From Planctomycetaceae bacterium (GTDB lineage Bacteria > Planctomycetota > Planctomycetia > Pirellulales > Pirellulaceae): a DNA stretch of 16,511 nt. The notes under the pieces are model-generated. The model had not been told where the DNA came from, searched no databases, and saw only the letters and a program-made list of their open reading frames with translations. Of the stretch, positions 8,027 to 16,446 are shown piece by piece (the stretch's first letter is position 1; each line of letters opens with the position of its first letter). The DNA lies in NCBI GenBank assembly GCA_002685655.1, contig NYXM01000188.1, positions 1 to 16,511 on the forward strand. The letters are read 5' to 3'. The position numbers and the translations under genes are program-made.

Positions 8027-9136
8027 ATGTACAGAATCGCATTTTGGCTGGTTCTCCCAGCTCTCTGGCTTGGCCACACATGCAACACGCGTGCAGAGCA
8101 GAAATCAGCGACCTCAATTCAGTTCGTATCCTCGCGAAAGGCGGTGAATTACAAATGGGTCAACGTAACTCAAAAGGCGGCGTACGCGCCTCGGGACGGT
8201 GCCGGCGCTCTGGTGTTCAATGGCAAAATGTAGCTGCTGGGTGGCTGGAATCCCAGCGACAAGGTCCATTTTCCTCGAATCTGTAACAACGAAGTCTGGA
8301 GTTCGACAGATGGTGGCACCTGGTCTTTGGTCAAGCCGAACACGTTCCTTGACAAGGACTTCGATCCGACGAGCGACTGGGAAGGTAGGCACACGGCCGG
8401 CTATGTTGTCTACAAGTCCAAAATGTGGATCATCGGCGGCGATGCGAACCAAGGGCACATTCACAACGACGTGTGGAACTCAGCGGACGGAAAGAGATGG
8501 AACTACGTCAACAAGAGTCGGGACGTTCCTTGGGGACCACGCGTACTACATTATACGTTAGTGTTCAAGAACAAGATCTGGGTCATCGGTGGGCAAACCA
8601 TGCCGGGCTTCGCACCCCCACGAAAAGAAGTTTTCTACCGCGACGCCTGGACCACAACTGACGGTGTTGACTGGCAGAAAGTCACTCCCAAAGAACCCTA
8701 TTGGTCACCACGCGGCATGATTGGCGGCAATGTCGTATTCAAGGATCGGATCTGGGTTCTTGGCGGTGGCACCTACGACACGCCGACCACTCCCAAACGG
8801 AATTTCTACAACGACGTCTGGAGTTCCGCGGACGGCGTCAACTGGGAACAGCACACAAAGGCGGCTCCGTGGAATCCGAGACAGTACCACGATGTCGCCG
8901 TCTTTGACGGAAAAATGTGGGTGATGGAAGGCTATTACAACAAAGGTGGCGGAAACATGAAGGACGTCTGGTATTCAGCTGATGGCGTCAACTGGAATGA
9001 AGTGCCCAACACACCTTGGAATCCCCGGCACGCGTCTAGCCTGTTCGTCTACGACGACGCTCTGTGGATCGTCGCGGGCAACAACATGCAACAGGATGTC
9101 TGGAAACTTGTTCGTTCCACCGACGGGCATTTCTGA
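8027..9136 (+). pseudogene. Secreted six-repeat Kelch/Asp-box propeller protein, broken by an in-frame amber codon
   Basis: Read through, this is a 369-residue frame starting at ATG 8027 with a good Shine-Dalgarno site (AGAGGA at 8011-8016) and a signal peptide (MYRIAFWLVLPALWLG, cleavage near TRA-EQ). Six repeats of about 50-65 residues follow. Each has a Kelch-like strand of type (K/R/L)(M/I)W(I/V)(I/L)GG and an Asp-box-like segment of type VWSSADGVNW, suggesting a six-bladed propeller. TAG at 8231-8233 (codon 69) interrupts the first strand exactly where the five other repeats have TGG (8426, 8579, 8753, 8918, 9065). The frame resumes immediately as LLGGWNPSDK. One G-to-A change explains it. 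Read literally, only 68 residues are made; a sequencing error is the main alternative. The function is unknown, presumably surface binding. It converges on the next gene with 10 nt between stops. Confidence 0.85.
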
Positions 9137-9146
9137 ACGTCGCTTC

Positions 9147-10079
9147 TCACTCCGGCTGCTTATTTGTTGCCGTCGACTTAACACCACTGAGCGGATGTTG
9201 CGTGACCGCATCCCAGGCCAGTTCCTGAAGCTGGCGGTTCAGCTCTGCATCCCATTGCGGGTTGTTGGCCTTCTCGAGGACCGCTGGAATAGGTAACCCG
9301 ATTGGACTGCGTTTGTAAATCACGGCGAAGTGGCAATAGGCGACCAACGCCTGCAGGGGTGGTCTGGCGTGACCGATGGCATCAGCGAAGAGGTCATTTT
9401 GCTGTTTCAGGCCAGCAGCCTGACCCGCGATTATTTTCTCGCGAAGTGCAATCACCGCCTGGCCAGCAGGAACCACAGAAACCGCTTCCTTGCCGTATTG
9501 TCTGTTCAACTTCCTGACGTGATCGTCCATGCTCTTGAAGTACGGCGCGTGTAACCGGCGCAGCTCTTCTCCGGTCGGTGCATTGTGATCGACCTTCTTG
9601 GGCCGTTGCTTGAAGGTCGTGTCGTAGATATCGAACGGCAGCCAAAACTCCTGAATCGTGACGCGGACGTTCGGATTGTGATCAGTCGCAAGTTTCACGA
9701 AGTTCTCGATGCCCTCATCCGGAAGGTGAATCGGCGAGAGAGTCAACACATCCACATCACCCGTTCGCAGTGCTTTCTTGGCCTTGTTGTTCTCCTCCGG
9801 CACGTTCCAATGCTGGATCACGCGCGAGCCGCCAATGGCCGATAGGCCAACGAAGATGTGGTCCTTGATATCCGCCGATCTGGCCAGATCGTTGAGGATG
9901 CGCGGGACAAACACATGAAAACTGTGCCCAGCTGAAAACACTCGCTGTGCCGCGACGACGGGCTCGCCTTTCTTGACCTCGACATCGGTTTGTGCGACGG
10001 CCAGCGAACTCGCCGCCAGCAGAGCCAGAGGTAGAGTAATTGCTGCCAAGGGGAAACGAATTCGAATGCGCTGGGGCAT
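9147..10079 (-). CDS. Secreted SGNH-hydrolase-like protein
   Basis: The 310-residue protein has a signal peptide (LAAITLPLALLAASSLAVAQ, cleavage near residue 30). Mature-region landmarks resemble the SGNH/GDSL fold. FSAGHSFHVF (48-57) has candidate nucleophile S53. AIGGSRV (81-87) may give the block-II glycine. DVDVLTLSPIH (108-118) resembles the block-III strand. DAIGHARPPLQALVAY (233-248) resembles the C-terminal D-x-x-x-H block with D233 and H237, followed by IYKRSPIGLP, as in SGNH proteins related to DUF4886. The substrate is unknown; carbohydrate ester hydrolysis is one possibility. ATG 10079 is supported by GGAG eight nt upstream. The gene ends 10 nt from the convergent propeller gene and is divergent from the VIT-vWA gene. 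Confidence 0.65.
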   Translation of the reverse strand: MPQRIRIRFPLAAITLPLALLAASSLAVAQTDVEVKKGEPVVAAQRVFSAGHSFHVFVPRILNDLARSADIKDHIFVGLSAIGGSRVIQHWNVPEENNKAKKALRTGDVDVLTLSPIHLPDEGIENFVKLATDHNPNVRVTIQEFWLPFDIYDTTFKQRPKKVDHNAPTGEELRRLHAPYFKSMDDHVRKLNRQYGKEAVSVVPAGQAVIALREKIIAGQAAGLKQQNDLFADAIGHARPPLQALVAYCHFAVIYKRSPIGLPIPAVLEKANNPQWDAELNRQLQELAWDAVTQHPLSGVKSTATNKQPE

Positions 10080-10379
10080 GAGTGGACTCCTTAGTGCGTT
10101 TTAAACGCACGGCCGATAGCCGTGCGACCCTGAAATCCAAAATACACGAGACGAAAGCTCTATGGAAGTCTGCGTGCGGAGATCGGAAGGAACACCACCA
10201 ACGCGGCCTCTTTCTTGGTGCCTTCCTCATACCACCGGCTGTGTCGGCAGTCAGTGATTCGCGACCTTTCCGTATCCGACCGACTTTTTGCACCAAACCA
10301 GAAAACAAAACCGGCATGTTTGTCGTCTACTCTGCCGAGGCGTTGTGGTCGCAGTCTATCCTGGTGAAGGGAGCGAATC
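10080..10379. other. 300-nt divergent intergenic region
   Basis: This separates the leftward SGNH-like gene from the rightward VIT-vWA gene and should hold both promoters. Two overlapping palindromes lie at 10094-10124, close to the SGNH-like start. A ribosome-binding site (GAAGGGAG, about 10366-10373) serves the gene at 10380. From 10125 to 10360 I see no convincing gene, repeat or promoter consensus. A rightward open frame through here lacks any protein-like character and is out of frame with the downstream gene. Confidence 0.6.
10094..10124. repeat. Two overlapping palindromes in the SGNH-like gene leader
   Basis: GTGCGTT (10094-10100) pairs with AACGCAC (10104-10110) around a 3-nt loop. 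The last three bases of that stem also begin a second stem, CACGGC (10108-10113) with GCCGTG (10119-10124), around a 5-nt loop. The two structures are mutually exclusive at the shared CAC. The element begins 15 nt upstream of the leftward start codon. It could be an operator, an mRNA switch-like leader, or a REP-type repeat. Confidence 0.65.
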
Positions 10380-13300
10380 ATGAGTTGTTGGAAACATTCT
10401 CTGCTTGGTCTGATTCTCCTGTTCGCCCCTCTTGCCCAGATCGGCGGGGCTGTCGCAAAGGAGCAACCCACCAAACAGCCTTCTGCGACCGATAAGGAGG
10501 CGGCGGTCATCAAGGACGTCACGCAGGGCGCGCTGCGGATCGTTCAAGAGGACGCCACGGTCATCGAGTGCCCGTTAAAACACACCGACGTACAGGCGGA
10601 TGTATCCGGCTTCATTGCCGAAGTACACGTCACCCAGACATTTCACAACCCAACCAAGCAGCCCATCGAAGCAGTCTATGTCTTTCCGCTCCCGCACGGA
10701 TCTGGCGTGCACGAGATGACGATGGTCGTCGGGCAGCGGCGAATTGTCGGCCTGATCAAACGCCGCGCGGCGGCTCGCGAGATCTACGAGCAGGCGATTC
10801 TGTCGGGTCAGACTGCCGCTCTATTGGAACAGGAACGCCCCAACATCTTCACACAAACCGTCGGTAACATCCCTCCCGGGGAGGAGATCAACATCGAGAT
10901 CTCGTACATCGATGTGTTGGACTACGACATGGGCAACTACGAGTTCCACTTCCCAATGGTGGTCGGGCCTCGCTACAACCCCGGGCGTCCGATTTCTTCG
11001 CCCGCGCCTCCCGCCGCCGGTCTGGCCGGAAAGGTATCGCCGCCCGAGCGCAACACCACCGACGTGCCGGATGCGACGCGAATCAACCCGCCAGTCCTGA
11101 AACCCAAATTCCGCAACGGACACGACATCTCACTGTCCGTGTCGCTCGATGCGGGTGTGCCGATCCAAAACCTGACCGTTGCGAATCATCGTGCCGAGGT
11201 TGACAAGAGAGATCGGCGGCGCGCGGCCGTCAGTTTGAGCAAGACTGATTCGTTGCCCAACAAGGACTTTGTGTTGCGTTACAACGTCGTTGGAAAGAAA
11301 CCCGAGATGGCAGTCCTGGCCCATACGGGCAACTACTCCGGCGACGCTCGCCGGCTGGGCAACGGCTATTTCATGTTGATGATCCAACCTCAAGAGGACG
11401 AACGTCTGACGAAGAGTCCGCCCCGTGAAATGGTTTTCATGGTAGATGTCTCAGGATCGATGCGAGGCCAGCCGACGGCCAAAACGATCGAGACCATGCA
11501 GACGATGCTCGGCCTGTGTCGCCCCATCGACACCGTTCAGGTAATCACGTTTGCCGGCCAGGCCAAGAAGCTGTTCGACAAGCCGATTCCCGTCGACGAA
11601 GCCAGCATCAAGACCGCCCTGAACTTCACGGCCGGGCTGCGAGGCCGCGGCGGAACGGAAATGCTCAAAGGCATCAGGCTGGCGATCGACGCACCAATCG
11701 ACCGCGAGAGGATGAGGATTGTGGTGATGCTGACTGATGGTTATATCGGCAACGAGGCTCAGATCATCGAACATGTGGGAAAGAACTGCGGCGATCAGAT
11801 TCGGTTCTGGGCGATCGGTATGGGTTCGTCGCCAAACATGTTCCTGATCGACGGCGTGGCTCGGCAAGGCGGTGGGATGGGCAAGCGCCTTGGCTTGCAG
11901 GATGACAGCGAGTCACTCAGTCATGAAGTCATGACCCGGATTCAGCGCGCCCAGCTTGCCGATGTGAAGATCGACTGGGGGGACCTTCAGGTTGCGGAAA
12001 CCTATCCCGCTCGAATTCCCGAACTGTGGGCAGGTCGGCCGGTGATCTTGTTTGGCCGGTACACCGAAGGCGGATCGCAGCGGATCACGGTCAGTGGACG
12101 CGTCGAAGGCGAGGACATGAGTTGGCCGCTGGAGGTCAACTTGCGCGGCCAGAAAGCAGAGCACAAGGCACTGGCGAAAGTCTGGGCACGGAAGAAAATC
12201 GAAGACCTGATGCAGCAGACCTTCTACGCCGGGTCGCCGGCAATCGAGGAAGAGGTCACTGCCATCGCACTCGACTATCGCCTGATGAGCCAGTACACCA
12301 GCTTCGTGGCGGTCGATGCCGACAAGCTGGGCGAAACGAGCGACCCGGCTCGTCCACCGCGGCGGATGGCGGTGCCGGTGCCGTTGCCGGAGGGAACCAG
12401 CTGGGAAGGTTTCTTCGGTGAGTCGGCGGATAAGGAGCTGGATTTCTTTGCCGGAGTTCGTTTTTCGAGGAGTGCGAAACCTGCTTCACCATCTCCAACG
12501 CGTGGAAGCGTGAGAAAACTGGCTCTGTCCCAAGCACCTCAACTACTGAGCAGTCCTCGCTCGGTATCGGGATTCAAGGGCCTTCAAACTTCTGAAAGCC
12601 TGAGACGTTTATCCGTGCAACTCGGACGTGGCGGCGGGCTGCAAAAGTGGGGCGCGGCACCTGTGCGCGGCCAAACTCTCAGCCGTGGCGGTCGGGCGTA
12701 TGGCAAGGGTGGAATTGGTGGTGAAGGTTTTGGAGGTGGAGGTTTCGGGCGCGGAGGTTTCGGTTTCGCCCGCCAGACGAGTAGACAGTACTTTCAAGCG
12801 GAATCCCTTGCCGAGGGCGAAGCTGCATTCGGCACGAACCTGTGGCGATACTTGCCGCGACTGTCGGCCGAGCGTGCCAAACCCGTCGGCGAGGCGGCGG
12901 CCAAGGCGCTCGATGCGGCAGAGCAGTTCGAGAAAGATGGTAAGCTGGCCAAGGCCCGCGAAGCGCTCATGCGAGCCTACCTCCTAGACGCCGCAGTGCT
13001 TAACGGCGTCCAGGCAGGAGGTCAGGTCGCCGCAGAGGCCGTGCAAGCGCTCGAACGAGTTCACGCACAGCAGGTGAAGGGCTGGACTGCGAAGAACCTG
13101 GCCTTGGAGAAGAAGCTGGACCTGGTGATTCGCGACAAGTCGCTGGCCGAGTCGCTGGAGATGGTGCGGGTGGCGTCGGGGATCGAGATCGAGCTGCTTG
13201 CGGGCAGCATTGCCGACTCCGCGTCGATGACCCGCGACGATGTGCGCGTGGACTACCTCGACCTGCGCCGCGCGACTGTTGCCCAGGCGCTGGACTGGAT

Positions 13301-14375
13301 CCTGCATCCGCAGCGGATGAGCTGGCGGAGCAAAGGCGACGTAGTTATCGCCGGCACGGATCGACGCCACCTCGGACCGTCAGCCTGGGTCTACAACGTT
13401 TCGTTGTTGCTGCCCTCGGCGAAGGAGCTTGAAGAAGCCGGCGAAGACTCGACCAAGGTCGCGGCGAAGGCAGCGGAGACGCTTGTGACCTCGTTGCGGG
13501 CGCAACTCAGCGTCGACGATCTGCTGTCGATCGTCTGGTTCGGGCCAGGACATTTGCTGGTTGTCGGCGATGTGAATCGCCACGCCTCCGTAGACAAATG
13601 GATGGACGAGCAACGCCGTGCGACACCCGCCGTGCTTGCGGCGCAGCGCAAGGCCGCAGCCGAAATGTCGGCAGCGACACATCGCCGGCATTCCATCGCC
13701 AGTGTGCATGCGTCCGCAGCGTGGCAGTTGCTTGCTGCTGCTGCCGAAGGCGAACTCGATTTGGAAGCGTTAACCGAACTGCAGATCGCCTGGCGCAGCA
13801 AACAGACATCCGAGTTGCTCGACGGCGAGTCGGCCGCGGTCGTCTTGCGGTCGCTGTGGTGCGTCGCGGAGGCGGCGCGTGCGCTACCGGACGAAGCGGA
13901 ACTCAATTCGTTGGCAATCGCAGCGCGTGCCAAGTCGCGCACTGCGACGACCGCCGCACTCGAAGCGCTCGGCGAGAATCGTGACGACGTGAGCGCTTTT
14001 GCCGGCGTGCTGTATGCAGCGCTGTCAATGCGCGACGACCAGCAGTTGGTTGGCAAAGCTGTGCGCTTGCTGACCGACTCGCAGCCGTCTGACTCGCCAC
14101 TCGCTCCGGCACGCACTGTGGCACGAATTCTGTTGGCGAGTCCGAAGGCAGCGGATGTCGAGGAGATATTGAAAATGACCGAGTCTGGCGTCGCCGGCCA
14201 GGACATGACGACAATGCTGGCGATTGCCTGCCGCCGCGCAGGTGGCGAAGCATGGTCCACATTCCGCCGCCACGCAACCGACCTGCTAGGCAACCAACCG
14301 CTCGCCGGCAGTGTGCTCGTACTGATCAACCGACTGAACGCTTCACAACTGGAACTCGCCGCCACGGTTCAGTAA
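10380..14375 (+). CDS. Large secreted VIT/von Willebrand factor A protein with Gly-rich linker and STN-like module
   Basis: The 1331-residue protein starts at ATG 10380 with a good ribosome-binding site and a signal peptide (LLGLILLFAPLAQIGGAVA). Residues about 50-190 are a VIT domain (VTQTFHNPTKQPIEAVYVFPLP; IKRRAAAREIYEQA; NIPPGEEINIEISY). Residues about 349-525 are a vWA domain with an intact metal site: DVSGSM (D356, S358, S360), T426 in GGTEM, and D453 in LTDG. YRLMSQYTSFVAVD (633-646) is the closing motif usual in this family. A glycine-rich stretch (749-797) follows. A helical region (820-905) then leads to a segment at about 908-992 that resembles an STN/secretin short N-terminal domain (KSLAESLEMVRVASGIEIEL; RATVAQALDWIL). 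The last 300 residues are mostly helical and unassigned. Metal-dependent protein binding at the cell surface is likely; the partner is unknown. Confidence 0.88.
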   Translation: MSCWKHSLLGLILLFAPLAQIGGAVAKEQPTKQPSATDKEAAVIKDVTQGALRIVQEDATVIECPLKHTDVQADVSGFIAEVHVTQTFHNPTKQPIEAVYVFPLPHGSGVHEMTMVVGQRRIVGLIKRRAAAREIYEQAILSGQTAALLEQERPNIFTQTVGNIPPGEEINIEISYIDVLDYDMGNYEFHFPMVVGPRYNPGRPISSPAPPAAGLAGKVSPPERNTTDVPDATRINPPVLKPKFRNGHDISLSVSLDAGVPIQNLTVANHRAEVDKRDRRRAAVSLSKTDSLPNKDFVLRYNVVGKKPEMAVLAHTGNYSGDARRLGNGYFMLMIQPQEDERLTKSPPREMVFMVDVSGSMRGQPTAKTIETMQTMLGLCRPIDTVQVITFAGQAKKLFDKPIPVDEASIKTALNFTAGLRGRGGTEMLKGIRLAIDAPIDRERMRIVVMLTDGYIGNEAQIIEHVGKNCGDQIRFWAIGMGSSPNMFLIDGVARQGGGMGKRLGLQDDSESLSHEVMTRIQRAQLADVKIDWGDLQVAETYPARIPELWAGRPVILFGRYTEGGSQRITVSGRVEGEDMSWPLEVNLRGQKAEHKALAKVWARKKIEDLMQQTFYAGSPAIEEEVTAIALDYRLMSQYTSFVAVDADKLGETSDPARPPRRMAVPVPLPEGTSWEGFFGESADKELDFFAGVRFSRSAKPASPSPTRGSVRKLALSQAPQLLSSPRSVSGFKGLQTSESLRRLSVQLGRGGGLQKWGAAPVRGQTLSRGGRAYGKGGIGGEGFGGGGFGRGGFGFARQTSRQYFQAESLAEGEAAFGTNLWRYLPRLSAERAKPVGEAAAKALDAAEQFEKDGKLAKAREALMRAYLLDAAVLNGVQAGGQVAAEAVQALERVHAQQVKGWTAKNLALEKKLDLVIRDKSLAESLEMVRVASGIEIELLAGSIADSASMTRDDVRVDYLDLRRATVAQALDWILHPQRMSWRSKGDVVIAGTDRRHLGPSAWVYNVSLLLPSAKELEEAGEDSTKVAAKAAETLVTSLRAQLSVDDLLSIVWFGPGHLLVVGDVNRHASVDKWMDEQRRATPAVLAAQRKAAAEMSAATHRRHSIASVHASAAWQLLAAAAEGELDLEALTELQIAWRSKQTSELLDGESAAVVLRSLWCVAEAARALPDEAELNSLAIAARAKSRTATTAALEALGENRDDVSAFAGVLYAALSMRDDQQLVGKAVRLLTDSQPSDSPLAPARTVARILLASPKAADVEEILKMTESGVAGQDMTTMLAIACRRAGGEAWSTFRRHATDLLGNQPLAGSVLVLINRLNASQLELAATVQ
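12624..12770 (+). other. Glycine-rich low-complexity segment inside the VIT-vWA gene
   Basis: Codons 749-797 encode a glycine/arginine/phenylalanine-rich stretch with imperfect units such as GEGFGGGGFGRGGFGF. The DNA shows short irregular GGAGGT and GGTTTCGG repeats, which could be prone to slippage. It separates the vWA half from the helical/STN-like half and probably acts as a flexible linker. Confidence 0.75.
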
Positions 14376-14455
14376 GCTGCACCAAGTGTGCCCCGAGATG
14401 CCTCAGGCGTTCCAGCGATACCGTCCGCTGAACCGGTGACGGTGAGACACACGTT

Positions 14456-14481
14456 GTGGGTCGGTCTCCCGACCGGCCCAC
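14456..14481. terminator. Hairpin between convergent VIT-vWA and cysNC genes
   Basis: Arms GTGGGTCGGTC (14456-14466) and GACCGGCCCAC (14471-14481) pair at 10 of 11 positions, with one T-G wobble on one strand, around a 4-nt TCCC loop. It lies in the 133-nt gap between the two convergent stop codons, about 80 nt after the first and 28 nt from the second. No U-tract follows on either side, so it may be a factor-dependent bidirectional terminator or a REP-like palindrome. Confidence 0.5.
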
Positions 14482-14508
14482 GCCCGCGCAGGTCTCCCGC
14501 GCTGCTGG

Positions 14509-16446
14509 CTACGAAATCAATTCGCGATCTTCGAGCAACGCGATGACGCGATCGACACATTGGTCGACGGGCAACTCGTGAGTAGGCAGCACCAGATCCG
14601 CATCGGTTGGTACTTCATACACCGCGGACACACCAGGGAAACTCACCATGTCGCCAGCGTCGGCGAGCTGATAATGACCGTCGGTATCGCGCTCACGACA
14701 GACGTCAATGGGCGCCGACAGGTAGACGACCAAGAACCGCTCGCTACCGATCACTTCGCCAGCTTTCTTGCGTACGTCGTCGTTAGGTGCCAGAAACGCC
14801 GCAACGCAGATCATGCCGGCGTCGTTGATCAGCTTGGCAACTTCCGCACTCCGGCGCAGGTTTTCTGAACGATCTTCGGATGCAAAACCCAGATCCCTGC
14901 TGATGCCCCGTCGCATGTTCTGTCCATCCAGCACGGCCGTCGCACGGCCCATGTCAAACAGACGACGCTCCAAAGCATAGGCGGTAGTCGTTTTTCCGGA
15001 ACCTGTCAGGCCGGTGATCAGAATCGTCACTGGGCGTTGGCCGAAGCGGGCCACGCGCTCATCAGCCGAAACGTTGCTGATCTCGGTGGCGAGCGTTTTA
15101 CTCTGCGGCGCATCGTCCCAGTGAGCCGTCAATTGATCGCCGGTGACTCGGTCCAAGATCATGCCGGCGCCGAGTGTCACATTTCGAATGCGATCGACCA
15201 CGATAAATGAACCGGTAACCCGATTTCGTTTGTATCGATCAAAGCAGATCGGTTCGTTCAGCGACACGGCACAACGACCGATCTCGTTCAATTCCAAGGT
15301 GGGTGTGTCCTGGCGATGCAGCGAGTTCACGTCCACCTGATAGCGCAACGTATTGATGGTGCCGGTGACGGTCTTGGTGGTCTGCTTGAAGATATAGGCC
15401 TTGCCGGGAACGAGCGGCTCTTCGTCCATCCAGACGATCATGGCATCAAACTTCTGTTCCTGCTTCGGCATGTTGCCCGGTCGGACAATCATATCGCCAC
15501 GACTGGCATCGACTTCGTCTTCCAATGTCAGCGTGACGGACTCGGGCGTAAAGGCTTCTTCGCGATCGCCGTCGAACGTCACGATAGACTTGATGCGGCT
15601 CTTGGTGCGCGACGGCAGAACCATGATTTCGTCCCCTTTGCGGACAATGCCGGAGGCAATCGTGCCGCAAAAGCCTCGAAAATCCAGATGCGGCCGGTTC
15701 ACGAATTGGACGGGAAACCGAAAATCCTCCAAGTTACGGTCCGATCCGATATAGACCGAATCCAAGAAGTTCATCAACGTGGTGCCTTGATACCATGGCA
15801 TGTTGTCGCTGGCATCCACGATGTTGTCACCCAGCAGCGCGGAAATAGGAATGAAGTGCAGATCGGGAATATTTAGCCGCTCCGCAAAGTTCCTGTAGTC
15901 CAAGTAGATCTGGTCGAAGACGTCTTGCGAATAGTCGACCAGATCCATTTTGTTGACGGCCACCATGACGTGCTTTATGCCCAGCAACGAAACGATGAAA
16001 CTGTGCCGTTTGGTTTGCGTGACGACACCATGCCGCGCATCAACCAGGATGATCGCCAGATCGCAAGTCGAGGCACCGGTGGCCATGTTCCGCGTGTACT
16101 GCTCGTGACCCGGTGTGTCAGCAATGATGAACTTGCGTTTGGCCGTCGAGAAATACCGATAGGCAACATCGATCGTGATGCCCTGCTCGCGCTCGGCCTT
16201 GAGGCCGTCGGTAAACAACGCCGGGTCGAAGTCTCCGCCAGTCGTGCCCTGCGTCGCAGAGTCTTTTTCAAGCGTCTTGAGTGTATCTTCGTAGATCAAC
16301 TTGGCATCGTAGAACAGCCGGCCGATCAAGGTGCTTTTGCCATCATCCACACTGCCACACGTCAAGAACCGGAGCAGCTCTTTTTGCTCGTGTTGAGACA
16401 GATAGGCGTCGATGTCGGAAGCGATAAGATCGGACTGATGAGACAT
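14509..16446 (-). CDS. cysNC: Bifunctional sulfate adenylyltransferase subunit 1 / APS kinase (CysN-CysC fusion)
   Basis: The 645-residue cytoplasmic enzyme drives sulfate activation. The N-terminal GTPase half couples GTP hydrolysis to APS formation by CysD, and the C-terminal half phosphorylates APS to PAPS. The GTPase has GSVDDGKST (31-39), [17 protein letters not shown] (110-126) and NKMD (165-168), then EF-Tu-like beta-barrel domains to about residue 440. The APS kinase domain starts near 470 with P-loop GLTGSGKTT (479-487), then [25 protein letters not shown], and [12 protein letters not shown] and the Thr-containing P-loop differ from the textbook DGDN and GLSGSGKST. The usual partner cysD is not in the window; it would be expected upstream of this leftward gene, past 16511. 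The Shine-Dalgarno site is weak, and the stop at 14509 is TAG. Confidence 0.95.
   Translation of the reverse strand: MSHQSDLIASDIDAYLSQHEQKELLRFLTCGSVDDGKSTLIGRLFYDAKLIYEDTLKTLEKDSATQGTTGGDFDPALFTDGLKAEREQGITIDVAYRYFSTAKRKFIIADTPGHEQYTRNMATGASTCDLAIILVDARHGVVTQTKRHSFIVSLLGIKHVMVAVNKMDLVDYSQDVFDQIYLDYRNFAERLNIPDLHFIPISALLGDNIVDASDNMPWYQGTTLMNFLDSVYIGSDRNLEDFRFPVQFVNRPHLDFRGFCGTIASGIVRKGDEIMVLPSRTKSRIKSIVTFDGDREEAFTPESVTLTLEDEVDASRGDMIVRPGNMPKQEQKFDAMIVWMDEEPLVPGKAYIFKQTTKTVTGTINTLRYQVDVNSLHRQDTPTLELNEIGRCAVSLNEPICFDRYKRNRVTGSFIVVDRIRNVTLGAGMILDRVTGDQLTAHWDDAPQSKTLATEISNVSADERVARFGQRPVTILITGLTGSGKTTTAYALERRLFDMGRATAVLDGQNMRRGISRDLGFASEDRSENLRRSAEVAKLINDAGMICVAAFLAPNDDVRKKAGEVIGSERFLVVYLSAPIDVCRERDTDGHYQLADAGDMVSFPGVSAVYEVPTDADLVLPTHELPVDQCVDRVIALLEDRELIS

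Noticed and set aside
8231..8233. Pyrrolysine or programmed stop-codon readthrough
   Set aside because: All sibling repeats have ordinary Trp codons here and no supporting machinery is visible. A single-base mutation is the simpler explanation.
4427..10079. Defence island or secondary-metabolite cluster
   Set aside because: The methyltransferase, amidotransferase, MoeA, propeller and SGNH-like genes have separate orientations and housekeeping or envelope-type functions. No nuclease, toxin, helicase or synthase core is present.
10082..10495. Plus-strand open frame covering the 300-nt intergenic region
   Set aside because: It begins in the palindromes, has no protein-like features, and runs out of frame into the signal peptide of the VIT-vWA gene.
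13391..14365. 324-codon open frame on the minus strand inside the VIT-vWA gene
   Set aside because: It is antisense to a clear gene, is very rich in Ala and Ser as expected from a complementary GC-rich frame, and has no recognisable motif.
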